57,631 nt of DNA from Nitrosomonas eutropha (GTDB taxonomy: Bacteria; Pseudomonadota; Gammaproteobacteria; Burkholderiales; Nitrosomonadaceae), in the NCBI RefSeq assembly GCF_003201195.1, contig NZ_QICQ01000015.1:1-57631 (forward strand). Direction: 5' to 3'. The position numbers and the translations under genes were made by a program. Shown in pieces: positions 24,691 through 33,708 of this stretch. The notes beneath the pieces were generated by a model. It did not search any database. It had not been told where the DNA came from and saw nothing but the letters and a program-made list of their open reading frames with translations. Position 1 is the first letter of the stretch. Every line of letters starts with the position of its first letter.

Positions 24691-27279
24691 TCAGGCAACG
24701 GCAATACGAGCATCAGCGGCAATACGAGAGTGGATGTATCCAAGCGCCTGCTCCACCTGATCGATCAGAATAAGGCAAAGCTCCCCGGCTTCCAGATTGG
24801 TCAATGCGGTATCAATCGCCTTGAACTCACCACGAATTTCACTGACTTTGCGTACGCGTTTTGCATTTTCCAGGCCTTCTCGCAATAACCCAAGCACTTC
24901 GCCATCAGCACGTCCACGCTGGCATTTATCCTGAAACAAAACAACTTCGTCAAATACATCACCCAGAATCTGCGTTTGTAGCCGAATATCTTCATTTCGG
25001 CGATCTCCTGCTGCGCTGATGACGACTGTACGTTTCTTGGCCGGGATATGATCAATGGCACATATCAGTGCTTCCATCGCATCCGGGTTATGTCCGTAAT
25101 CCGCAATTAGCGTGGCTTCACGATAATTAAACAGATTAAATCTGCCTGGGACAGTCTGCGCATCACTAACAAAATCAGCCAAGCCTGCGCAAATAATTGA
25201 CCAATCCAGCCCGGATGCTAATCCTGCACCGATAGCCGCCATGACATTCTCAATCTGGAAGCTGATCATTCCATTCTTCGTCAACTGGATGTTGCTGAGT
25301 GATATTCGTCGTTCAGTTCCGGCTTCCGTTACAACAATATGTTGTTCTTCCAAGTAGATTACACGTTTTCCCTGGATGCGCTGTTCCAGAATCACCGGAT
25401 GACGGCTATTGCAGGAGAAGAATGTGACAGAACCCGGGCAGTGGCTTGCCATACCGAGAACCAGGGGATCGTCAGCATTTAACACGGCAACGCCTTTCTC
25501 CGGATTGACGTTTTCCACGATAGTGCGTTTGACAGCAGCCAATTCCTCGGCTGTATTAATGTTAGCCAGACCAAGATGATCCCCCCGGCCAATATTTGTG
25601 ACAACCGCCACATCACAATAATCAAAACCCAAACCTTCACGCAGAATACCGCCACGTGCGGTTTCCAGTACTGCAGCATCAACATCGGGGTGAAACAGAA
25701 TATTCCTGGCACTCTTGGGGCCGCTACAATCGCCCGTATCTACACACTGATTATTAACAAATACACCATCCGTGCAGGCAATACCAACCCGCATCCGGTT
25801 GTGTTCCAGTATGTTGGCAATCAAGCGTGCCGTAGTGGTTTTTCCATTGGTGCCGGTTACGGCGATCACTGGAATACGGGCATCTTCATCCTGTGTAAAC
25901 AGATGATTGATGATGGCTTCTCCTACTGCGCGTGGCTTGCCGTATGAAGGTTGTAGATGCATGCGCAAACCCGGTGCAGCGTTGATTTCGATGATTGCGC
26001 CACCCTGTTCTTCCAGTGGTCGCGAGATGTTGCTGCATATTACGTCGATACCACAGATATCAATGCCAACCATTCGAGCAGCCATCACTGCGCAATCAGC
26101 AATATCCGGATGAACTTCATCCGTTACATCCCTTGCTGTCCCCCCGGTAGAGAGATTGGCGTTGTTACGCAATACTATTTTCCCCTCTTTTTCAGGGACA
26201 GAGGTAGCGCTCAATCCTTGCGACGCAAGGTGTGCAAGAGAAATTTCATCCAGATGAATTTTGGTCAACAGATTTGCATGGCCTTCGCTGCGCAACGGGT
26301 TGCTATTGATCTGATCCACCAGCCAGGCAATATTATGAATACCATCACCGACAACCTGAGGTGGATCACGTCTTGCTGCCGCAACCAACTTGTTGCCTAC
26401 GACCAGCAATCGGTAATCGTATCCGCTTACGTAACGCTCAACCAATATACTGCTGCTTTCCTCTGCCGCAACATGATAGGCAGTTTTTATCTGATCTCGG
26501 TCAGTGAGATTGGCTGTAACTCCTCTACCATGGTTCCCATCCTGCGGTTTGACAACGATGGGCGCACCAATTTCGCAGGCTGCTACCCAGGCATCATCAG
26601 CACTGGTCACCGGTCTCCCGGTCGGAACGGGAATGCCAGCTGCGCGTAAAAGTATCTTGGTCAAATCCTTGTCTTGCACAACGGATTCTGCCACCACGCT
26701 GGTTTGATCGCTTTCAGAAGCCAGAATACGCCGCTGCCGGCTTCCCCAGCCAAATTGAACCAGACTTCCGTCAGTCAGACGACGGTATGGAATATTGTGT
26801 CGGACAGCGGCCTGCACGATCGAGTTTGTGCTGGGCCCCAGACGGACGTCTTCGTACAGTTCATGTAAACGGATTATTGTTTCAGCAACATCAAATGCGG
26901 CAGATTCTGCTGCTGCCTGATATAACGCAAAAGCCTGTTCAAATGCCAGTCTTCCAACGGCTTCCTCAGTATATTCCACGACGACACGACAAATATTCGG
27001 TTCAGCCATTCTGACCGCACAACTGAAGCTTACGGGGCAGCCGACCTGTTTTTGTAATTTCAGTGCAATAAATACCAGAATATTAGCTGGTGTTGTCTCT
27101 TGCCAGTTAATTGGCTGCAGCTGCACAATATCCGGAAAATAGTTACATAAACGCTCTTCCAGGGAGGAAATAGTGTTAGGCGTATGTTTATTCTGTTCCA
27201 GATCTAGCGTAGCTTCGATGGCGGTATGTTTACCCCAGACGTTAGGTCCCCGCAATGCACGAACTTGTAATACCTTCAT
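24691..27279 (-). CDS. cphA: cyanophycin synthetase
   Basis: An 862-residue CphA1-type enzyme that polymerises aspartate and arginine into cyanophycin, a nitrogen reserve. Three regions follow in order: an N-terminal domain (1-160), an ATP-grasp domain (about 200-470, with VVKPQDGNHGRGV and EINAAPGLRMHL) that adds Asp, and a Mur-ligase-like domain with P-loop AVTGTNGKTTTAR (about 480) and a C-terminal binding domain containing DYGHNPDAM that adds Arg. Length is normal for CphA1. It lies 20 bases downstream of the second synthetase, so they are co-transcribed. No cyanophycinase is visible nearby. Confidence 0.95.
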   Translation of the reverse strand: MKVLQVRALRGPNVWGKHTAIEATLDLEQNKHTPNTISSLEERLCNYFPDIVQLQPINWQETTPANILVFIALKLQKQVGCPVSFSCAVRMAEPNICRVVVEYTEEAVGRLAFEQAFALYQAAAESAAFDVAETIIRLHELYEDVRLGPSTNSIVQAAVRHNIPYRRLTDGSLVQFGWGSRQRRILASESDQTSVVAESVVQDKDLTKILLRAAGIPVPTGRPVTSADDAWVAACEIGAPIVVKPQDGNHGRGVTANLTDRDQIKTAYHVAAEESSSILVERYVSGYDYRLLVVGNKLVAAARRDPPQVVGDGIHNIAWLVDQINSNPLRSEGHANLLTKIHLDEISLAHLASQGLSATSVPEKEGKIVLRNNANLSTGGTARDVTDEVHPDIADCAVMAARMVGIDICGIDVICSNISRPLEEQGGAIIEINAAPGLRMHLQPSYGKPRAVGEAIINHLFTQDEDARIPVIAVTGTNGKTTTARLIANILEHNRMRVGIACTDGVFVNNQCVDTGDCSGPKSARNILFHPDVDAAVLETARGGILREGLGFDYCDVAVVTNIGRGDHLGLANINTAEELAAVKRTIVENVNPEKGVAVLNADDPLVLGMASHCPGSVTFFSCNSRHPVILEQRIQGKRVIYLEEQHIVVTEAGTERRISLSNIQLTKNGMISFQIENVMAAIGAGLASGLDWSIICAGLADFVSDAQTVPGRFNLFNYREATLIADYGHNPDAMEALICAIDHIPAKKRTVVISAAGDRRNEDIRLQTQILGDVFDEVVLFQDKCQRGRADGEVLGLLREGLENAKRVRKVSEIRGEFKAIDTALTNLEAGELCLILIDQVEQALGYIHSRIAADARIAVA

Positions 27280-27299
27280 GGATACTTTCCTTAAATTAT

Positions 27300-29597
27300 C
27301 TAACCTTCGAGAGTTTGATATATCGGTGGATGGCCTTCCTGATCCTGCAAGAAGGCCGTTAAACCAGTTTTAATGAGATCGGACGACATGCCCAAGGCCC
27401 AGCCAGCGCCAACGCCCGCCAGAAGATGTATCGTTTCTACGATATGATTACCGGTTTCTACTCGCAGCTCATCCAGCCGGGCAAGGGGTGTTTCAGTAGA
27501 ACCATCAATTAGCAGAATCTCCTGGTTACGTACAGTAACAACCCGTTTCCCACGAGTTGGCCCTGTTCCCTCTCGCCGGTGAGTATTTATCGTGGGCAAT
27601 TCGGGATCACGACTGATGTAAATGACCTCACCGTGGCATAAATCTGCCATCCGGATTAGCACAGGATCTTCCGCATCAAGAATAGCTGTACCGATTGTCG
27701 GCATAGCCTCTGGCAAGATGTCATCTTTTTTACCTCCGGTAGGAGAAACCACATCAACCTGGGTTCTCAGCACCTTGAAAATCTGCTCAGGTGTTTCAAT
27801 TCCCCGATAACCAATATGTTGTGCGGGCTCAATTCGGGTAACAATACCTACCTGACAACTGTCATACGCTAATCCTTCCTCAAGCATGCTATTGAAACCA
27901 TTTTCAAAAACGGCTGCTTCAACAGTACGGTTCATCAGAATACGGCGAGCCGATTTGTGATTGGCACAGTCGTTGTAATCAATTTTTTTGTGGTCGAGAT
28001 AAAGTCCACTACTGCATGCTAAACCGGTACGTTTACTTGCAAGCATGAACAGACGGGCAACAAGACGGGCGATAGTGGTTTTGCCATGACTGCCGGTAAT
28101 GCCGACAATGGGAATACGGCTCTGATTCTGATCCGGAAACAAATGATTGATAATCGCTTCACCAACCGGTTGTGGTTTGCCGATAGCGGGCTTGATATGC
28201 ATTAGCAAACCGGGACCGGCATTGACTTCAACAATGGCTCCTCCCTGCTCGGCAAGCGGCTGTGAAATATCTTCCACCACCAGATCAATCCCGGCAATAT
28301 CCAGACCAACGACTCGTGCAGCTAGCGCAGCCAGATCAGCAGTGGCCGGGTGTATGCTATCGGTGACATCAATTGCGTGATTGCCATTACGCTGTACCCG
28401 TATTTTTGAATCAGCAGGCAGGATAGAATCATAGGTGCAGCCCTGATGCGTGAGTTCCATTTTGACCGCATCATCCAGCTTGACAAGATTGAGCGGGTGA
28501 TTTTCAGTAGTGCCCCGGCGCGGGTCGGCATTGACCTGATTTTCAATCAATTCTGCAATTGTGGAAACGCCATCACCAGTAACAAGCGCGGAATCTCCCC
28601 GTGCTGCGGCGATAACTCGTCCGCCAACGATAAGCAAGCGATGTTCGATTCCCGAAATATAGCGCTCAACTAACACATCACTGCCTTCCTGCTGTGCAAT
28701 AGAGAAAGCAGATTCAATTTCTTCGCGCGTACTCAACTCAATAAACACCCCACGTCCGTGATTGCCATCGCTGGGCTTGACAACAACTGGCAACCCAATA
28801 TCTGCAGCGGCCAGCCAGGCATCTGCCGGATCAGTCACGATACGCCCTTCCGGAACCGGTATGCCACAAGCACGCAACAGTGATTTGGTCAGTTCTTTGT
28901 CACGCGAAATACTTTCAGCAATGGCGGTGGTCCGATCGGTTTCTGCGGTCCAGATATATCGACTGCATGCCCCTTGCCCTAACTGAATAAGATTGCCTTT
29001 ATCCAGCAAACGAATGAACGGAATATTGCGTGCTGTGGCGGCATCGACAATACAAGCGGTAGAAGGGCCGATCCAGAGTGAATCAATCATGTCACGCAAC
29101 TGCCCAATAGCGTTTTCTACGTCATAAACTGGCTGTTCCTGGTCAAACCCCATCGCGGCCAGTACCAGTTCCCGCGCCAAATACAAAGCTTTGAGTGTTA
29201 TTTCCTCATGCCACGCACTGACAACTACCTTATAAACTCCCCGCTCCGTGGTTTCGCGCGCCCGGCCAAATCCTCCCTGCATCCCGGCAAGATTTTGCAA
29301 TTCAAGCGTCACATGCTCAAGAATATGACAGGGCCAGGTTCCTTCCTTGACCCGTCGTAAAAATCCACCTCTCTCACCATAGCTACAGCGATGTTCAATC
29401 AGGGATGGCAACCAGGCTAACAAGCGCTCATAAAAACCAGGGATCGTATCTGATGGATAATCCTCCAGCTCACCGATATCAACAATTGCCTCCAGAACAG
29501 GGTTGTACGTCCACATGTTGGGACCATTCAGATAACGAATGTCAAGAAACCTAAAATCTTTTTTACTGCAAGCGGGAAAATCGGATTGAATCAACAT
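27300..29597 (-). CDS. second cyanophycin synthetase-like protein (CphA', shortened C-terminus)
   Basis: A 765-residue paralogue of CphA. The N-terminal domain has RYLNGPNMWTYNPV and HILEHVTLELQNLAGMQ. The ATP-grasp domain has VVKPSDGNHGRGVFIEL and EVNAGPGLLMHI. The Mur-like domain has the P-loop GITGSHGKTTIAR. The protein ends soon after AGVGAGWALGMSSDLIKTGL, without the C-terminal Mur subdomain present in CphA (no DYGHNPDA motif). Paired full and shortened synthetases are known in proteobacteria. By analogy with cyanobacterial CphA2, the shortened enzyme may act on dipeptides or a partial product. It is followed by cphA after 20 bases. Confidence 0.88.
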   Translation of the reverse strand: MLIQSDFPACSKKDFRFLDIRYLNGPNMWTYNPVLEAIVDIGELEDYPSDTIPGFYERLLAWLPSLIEHRCSYGERGGFLRRVKEGTWPCHILEHVTLELQNLAGMQGGFGRARETTERGVYKVVVSAWHEEITLKALYLARELVLAAMGFDQEQPVYDVENAIGQLRDMIDSLWIGPSTACIVDAATARNIPFIRLLDKGNLIQLGQGACSRYIWTAETDRTTAIAESISRDKELTKSLLRACGIPVPEGRIVTDPADAWLAAADIGLPVVVKPSDGNHGRGVFIELSTREEIESAFSIAQQEGSDVLVERYISGIEHRLLIVGGRVIAAARGDSALVTGDGVSTIAELIENQVNADPRRGTTENHPLNLVKLDDAVKMELTHQGCTYDSILPADSKIRVQRNGNHAIDVTDSIHPATADLAALAARVVGLDIAGIDLVVEDISQPLAEQGGAIVEVNAGPGLLMHIKPAIGKPQPVGEAIINHLFPDQNQSRIPIVGITGSHGKTTIARLVARLFMLASKRTGLACSSGLYLDHKKIDYNDCANHKSARRILMNRTVEAAVFENGFNSMLEEGLAYDSCQVGIVTRIEPAQHIGYRGIETPEQIFKVLRTQVDVVSPTGGKKDDILPEAMPTIGTAILDAEDPVLIRMADLCHGEVIYISRDPELPTINTHRREGTGPTRGKRVVTVRNQEILLIDGSTETPLARLDELRVETGNHIVETIHLLAGVGAGWALGMSSDLIKTGLTAFLQDQEGHPPIYQTLEG

Positions 29598-29769
29598 GAG
29601 TGAGTAATCGAATGTACACCCTCTAATTAACGCGAGACATATTCAATTGGTTTACAGGAAATCTGGAATTTTTGGATATCTCTCATTTCTTGCTGAGAGT
29701 GAGCGCACAGGAAGGGGATTCACAGCAGCTTATACTGCTACTGCTGTTGGTTGTAGAGGTTTTATATTC

Positions 29770-29880
29770 ACATGTATCCGGCGTGTACAGCCGATTGACA
29801 TCGAATACTTGAAAGCATTGGAAGAAACGCTTGCCAAGTGGGCAAGCGCAACTGATGAGAAAACTTATTGTGAGTTATGA
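29770..29880 (+). pseudogene. C-terminal remnant of an AbrB/MazE-type antitoxin
   Basis: The plus-strand frame ending at 29880 reads DIEYLKALEETLAKWASA followed by TDEKTYCEL and stop. This is the usual tail of AbrB-fold antitoxins (LEETL.EW.S..DE.AYR.L). The conserved N-terminal DNA-binding half is not recognisable upstream. The stop overlaps the start of a MazF-like toxin fragment, the normal antitoxin-toxin arrangement. Confidence 0.6.
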
Positions 29881-30041
29881 ATGCTTTACGGTGCTGAAAG
29901 TATCTTTCCCGTTTACTGATCACACAGTTGTGCAGCTTTAAGCTGCTCACGCTTGATTGTCAGCTGGTACGTGGTGAACTTGGACGACTCGCAGTCAACG
30001 CCATTATTCAGGCCACACGATCTCTGTATTATCTTTTTGGA
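29870..30041 (+). pseudogene. MazF/PemK-like toxin remnant, internally deleted and frameshifted
   Basis: From GTG at 29870 the frame reads SYECFTVLKVSFPFTDHTVV then stops, matching the N-terminus of MazF-like toxins (Y..FDVV.VPFPFTD). In another frame from about 29928 comes FKLLTLDCQLVRGELGRLA and ATRSLYYLFG, matching their C-terminus (.KLFTLD.RLV.RELGRL). About 70 central residues, including the RP.LV strand, are missing. With the antitoxin tail upstream this is a dead toxin-antitoxin pair. It lies antisense to and between genes of the cyanophycin locus. Confidence 0.62.
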
Positions 30042-30109
30042 ATATTGCAGCAGTGTGGTAAAGAAAATCTTGATGTGTTGATATTCGGGAATCTTGTTTT
30101 TGTCTTGTT

Positions 30110-30577
30110 TCACAAAAAACGATCCAGCAATCTGTTGCTGTGATGATCCAGTATCAACCGGTCTCGAATCAGGAAGTGAATGCCGTGGCTGTCGGTGATC
30201 AGTAATGTAGCGAGCGACAGCCGACGGATATCTTCTTCTCCCTTGAGGATGAGGCTGGTTTCCCCTCGATTTGTTTGTATTTGCCAGGTGCTGGGGGTTG
30301 CGAAGCTGGAAACCTTGTCAATGCGCTTTATCTCAGGCATGAATTCACGGCTGGCAAGTTCTTCTTCGATCAAAGTTCGCTCTGATTCCTGTAATTCAAC
30401 AAGATTATCAATCCAGGCCACTTCATGGCCATGGCCATCGACCAGAGCTACTCCCTCATCCGCGGCAGTAATTGGAAATGCACGTACGGGTATGACACTT
30501 TCGTAGATCTGATCTTTGCCTATAGCTACCACCCGACCGAAAGCATTCCTCTCCAGTTTGTATTCAGATAGTTTCAT
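30110..30577 (-). CDS. cyanophycin-associated DUF1854 family protein
   Basis: A 155-residue DUF1854 protein with no signal peptide or membrane segment. Visible blocks are ERNAFGRVVAIGKDQIYESV, RAFPITAADEGVALVDGHG and a C-terminal LATLLITDSHGIHFLIRDR. DUF1854 proteins with a specific ABC transporter are repeatedly found next to cyanophycin synthetase genes, but their role is unknown. The start overlaps the stop of the ABC transporter gene by four bases (ATGA), so the two are coupled. A structural or regulatory partner of the transporter is my inference. Confidence 0.8.
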   Translation of the reverse strand: MKLSEYKLERNAFGRVVAIGKDQIYESVIPVRAFPITAADEGVALVDGHGHEVAWIDNLVELQESERTLIEEELASREFMPEIKRIDKVSSFATPSTWQIQTNRGETSLILKGEEDIRRLSLATLLITDSHGIHFLIRDRLILDHHSNRLLDRFL

Positions 30578-32892
30578 ACACGATTTCCCCTGATATCAGA
30601 TAGGTTACCGGGTTCAACAGAGGACTCTTCATTATCTGGGCTACGTGACTGTGACTGATAAAGGTGGTAGTAATGTCCCTGGCAGGCCATGAGTTCCGCA
30701 TGATTGCCTGTTTCCACGATCTTGCCGTGGTCGAGTACGATCAGCCTGTTTGCTTCCTGCAGGGTTGACAGGCGATGAGCAATGGCAAGGGTTGTCCGAC
30801 CGGAAACAAGATTATCGAGTGCCCCTTGAATTTCCTGTTCCGTCTGGGTATCCACAGATGAAGTGGCTTCATCCAGTATCAGGATGTGTGGGTCGATTAG
30901 CAGTGCCCGGGCGATGGAAATACGCTGCCTTTCGCCACCCGAGAGTGCCTGGCCGCGTTCGCCCACCAGAGAATCATAACCGTAAGGCAGGCGCAAAATA
31001 AATTCATGGGCATGGGCAGCGCGTGCCGCTGTAATAATTTCCTTGCGAGAAGCATCGGGTTTTCCATAGGCAATATTCTCGGCAATCGTGCCGAAAAAAA
31101 GAAAAGGTTCCTGCAGTACCAGCCCGATATGTTTTCGATAATCCGCGATAGGCAATGAGCGGATATCGATACCATCAATCAGGATGGCACCCTCGGTCAC
31201 ATCATAAAAGCGGCAGATCAGGTTGATGAGTGTGCTTTTGCCTGAGCCACTGTGCCCGACCAGCCCGATCATCTCGCCTGGTTCAATTGCAAAATTGAAA
31301 TTTTGTATCACCCGGCGCGTTCCGTAACGGAAACCGACATTACGCAACTCGATATGGCCTTTTATAGCTGGCAGATGAACGGGCTTGACCGGTTCCGGCA
31401 CGCTGGAAACGTGATCGAGAATATCGAATATCCGTTTGGTTCCAGCCGCCGCCTTTTGTGTGGCAGAAACGATCCGGCTCATTGAATCTAGCCGCAGATA
31501 GAAGCGACCGATATAAGCCAGAAAAGCGGTGAGTACCCCGACGGTGATGTGATCTTGTGATACCTGCCAGATACCGAAAATCCACACAACCAGCAGACCG
31601 CATTCTGTCAGCAGGGTTACCGTGGGGGTAAACAATGCCCAGACTTTGTTGACACGATCATTGATTTCCACATTACGCTGATTGACTGCACGGAAGCGTT
31701 CGATCTCCCGTACTTCTTGCGCGAATGCCTTGACCACTCGGATGCCAGGCAGGGTATCTGCCAGAACATTATTGACTTCGGCCCAGACACGATTGGTTTT
31801 TTCAAAGCCGACACGCAAACGATCACGCACCAGATGAATCAGCCAGGCAATGATCGGCAATGGGAGCAGGGTAATAAGCGCGAGCCATGGGTCGATTGAA
31901 ACCAGGATAATGACGGTCAGGACGATCATGAGCACATCCGTGGCGAAATCAAGCAGATTGAGCGAAAGAAACAGGTTAATCCGGTCGGTTTCCGCACCGA
32001 TACGCGCCATCAGATCCCCTGTACGTTTCCCACCGAAATAGGCTTGAGAAAGTTTGAGCAGGTGTTCGTAAGTTGTTGTTCGCAAATCAGCGCCGATGCG
32101 CTCTGATATCCTGGCCAGTACATAGGTGCGCGCCCAGCCAAGAATCCAGGCTACTATTGCCGCTCCCAGCAAGCCGGACAGATAAAATATCACCAGATCA
32201 ACATTAATCGGATGGCCGTTCTGATAAGGGATCAATACATTATCCATCAGTGGCATGGTCAGATAGGGCGGTACCAATGCAGCAGCCGTACTGCCCAGCA
32301 TTAGCATGAAACCGGTAAATAATTGCCACTTGTACGGTCTGGCAAAGCGCCACAGGCGAAACAATGTCCAGGTAGAGGGTGGAGTGGAGGTTGCTTCCTG
32401 ATCGTGATGAGCGTATGCCGCTTCACTACTGTCATCGTTGCCAGCGGTATTCTGGTTACTGCTGGCTTGTTCTGCCATCCCTTTTGCTGGCAGGGCTGCC
32501 TGGGTATCAAGCGCATCAATCAGCCGGATAAAGTGGATAATCAGTTGATCCGCTGCCTGTTGTTTGCTCAATGTGCAATACCAGCGCGCCAGACGGGCGC
32601 TGGTGTCAGACAGTTCGATGCTGCAAATCCCGGCGTGATCCTGATAAGCTAGCTTCATATTTGGTTGATAATGCCATGCCTGCCAGTGCTCATCGCCCGC
32701 TATTCTAGCCAGAATCCGCCGGGTGGTAATCACAATCAGCCCTGGTGAAAAATGTAACTGATGATCGAGGTCAGTTTCCAGCCAGGCAATTACCTGTTCA
32801 TGATTGATCAGTGTAGGCTCAATTTGCCTGTTCCAGGCTGATGGGAAATCAGCAGGAACAAGGTGGAGTAAATCGCTGGTGTTGGAGTGCAT
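30574..32892 (-). CDS. cyanophycin metabolism-associated ABC transporter, fused permease-ATPase
   Basis: A 772-residue half transporter with three parts. An N-terminal 1-165 extension without membrane segments contains HFSPGLIVITTRRIL and resembles a PH-like domain. A six-helix type IV exporter transmembrane domain spans about 190-480. The nucleotide-binding domain has Walker A GHSGSGKSTL, signature LSGGERQRISIARALL and Walker B ILILDEATSSVD. Such exporters dimerise in the inner membrane; the substrate is unknown. Together with DUF1854 and two cyanophycin synthetases on the same strand, it suggests transport of cyanophycin building blocks or breakdown products, an inference from context alone. 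Confidence 0.85.
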   Translation of the reverse strand: MHSNTSDLLHLVPADFPSAWNRQIEPTLINHEQVIAWLETDLDHQLHFSPGLIVITTRRILARIAGDEHWQAWHYQPNMKLAYQDHAGICSIELSDTSARLARWYCTLSKQQAADQLIIHFIRLIDALDTQAALPAKGMAEQASSNQNTAGNDDSSEAAYAHHDQEATSTPPSTWTLFRLWRFARPYKWQLFTGFMLMLGSTAAALVPPYLTMPLMDNVLIPYQNGHPINVDLVIFYLSGLLGAAIVAWILGWARTYVLARISERIGADLRTTTYEHLLKLSQAYFGGKRTGDLMARIGAETDRINLFLSLNLLDFATDVLMIVLTVIILVSIDPWLALITLLPLPIIAWLIHLVRDRLRVGFEKTNRVWAEVNNVLADTLPGIRVVKAFAQEVREIERFRAVNQRNVEINDRVNKVWALFTPTVTLLTECGLLVVWIFGIWQVSQDHITVGVLTAFLAYIGRFYLRLDSMSRIVSATQKAAAGTKRIFDILDHVSSVPEPVKPVHLPAIKGHIELRNVGFRYGTRRVIQNFNFAIEPGEMIGLVGHSGSGKSTLINLICRFYDVTEGAILIDGIDIRSLPIADYRKHIGLVLQEPFLFFGTIAENIAYGKPDASRKEIITAARAAHAHEFILRLPYGYDSLVGERGQALSGGERQRISIARALLIDPHILILDEATSSVDTQTEQEIQGALDNLVSGRTTLAIAHRLSTLQEANRLIVLDHGKIVETGNHAELMACQGHYYHLYQSQSRSPDNEESSVEPGNLSDIRGNRV

Positions 32893-32985
32893 TAGCTGGG
32901 GTAGGGTGCTTAAGCAGAAATAAATTTTATCTTCCGGGATGAAACCGAAGCAGCCGGATCAAATCCGGATTATATCTTGGTTGGG

Positions 32986-33708
32986 CTATGGGGCAGATAT
33001 CTCGCTATCGGTTTCTGTATCCTGCGTATCCCTGTCTTCGGAATCTGTATCCGGGGATTCTGCATCATGAGCGTCTCCCACTTCCTCAGAATCCTGAACA
33101 TCACTGGTTTCATCAGGGACGACATCTGTTTCTGAATTCCTGTCATCCTTGCTATCGGAAGGTTCATCCATCCAGTCAGGATCCTGAGTTTCACCGGGGT
33201 AAACGGAATCGGTAGCCACACCAGAATTTGCTTCTTCATTGACATCGGTTGCTGAAACATCAGTCGTATTTTCCGAATTATTGTTATTTTCGGCTTCGTG
33301 AGGAGGCGTTTCATCAGAAGTTCCATCGTCAGCATCCTCCTCTTCTTCGAAATTGGCAGTATCCTCGGTACTGAATAATTCGGCGGGTGCATCATTAGTG
33401 AATATGGCGTGCGATGCTGTTGATTTATCTTCAATCCTGTAATTTACCTGCCAGTAGTTATGAATTATTAGGAGCAGCAGAAAACTGGCTGATAATAATA
33501 ATTTGCCGGCATGATTGGCAAGCCAGTGATACCCGTTCCGGGCTGATATTCCCGCGCCTGCATGCAGCATTTTTTCTGCTGGTTGATAATTTTCCAAAGC
33601 GGCTCTGCGTGCAGCTCGCAGTTGGTACAGAGTACCTGGGGTAATGTCACGCAAGCTGTGATCCAGCAATCTTGCGATCGTTCTCCCCGTTTTTTCCTCT
33701 TTATTCAT
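32986..33708 (-). CDS. DUF3619-family membrane protein with long acidic tail (putative anti-sigma-like partner)
   Basis: A 240-residue protein: a cytoplasmic N-terminal region (TARLLDHSLRDITPGTLYQLRAARRAAL) of the DUF3619 type, one transmembrane helix (about 68-85, LLLSASFLLLLIIH), then about 140 residues made almost only of D, E, S, T, N and P. The start overlaps the upstream sigma-factor stop by four bases, so expression is coupled. DUF3619 genes commonly sit beside a sigma-70-family gene, suggesting an anti-sigma role that is not proven. The acidic tail is far longer than the DUF3619 core and should lie in the periplasm. Confidence 0.75.
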   Translation of the reverse strand: MNKEEKTGRTIARLLDHSLRDITPGTLYQLRAARRAALENYQPAEKMLHAGAGISARNGYHWLANHAGKLLLSASFLLLLIIHNYWQVNYRIEDKSTASHAIFTNDAPAELFSTEDTANFEEEEDADDGTSDETPPHEAENNNNSENTTDVSATDVNEEANSGVATDSVYPGETQDPDWMDEPSDSKDDRNSETDVVPDETSDVQDSEEVGDAHDAESPDTDSEDRDTQDTETDSEISAP

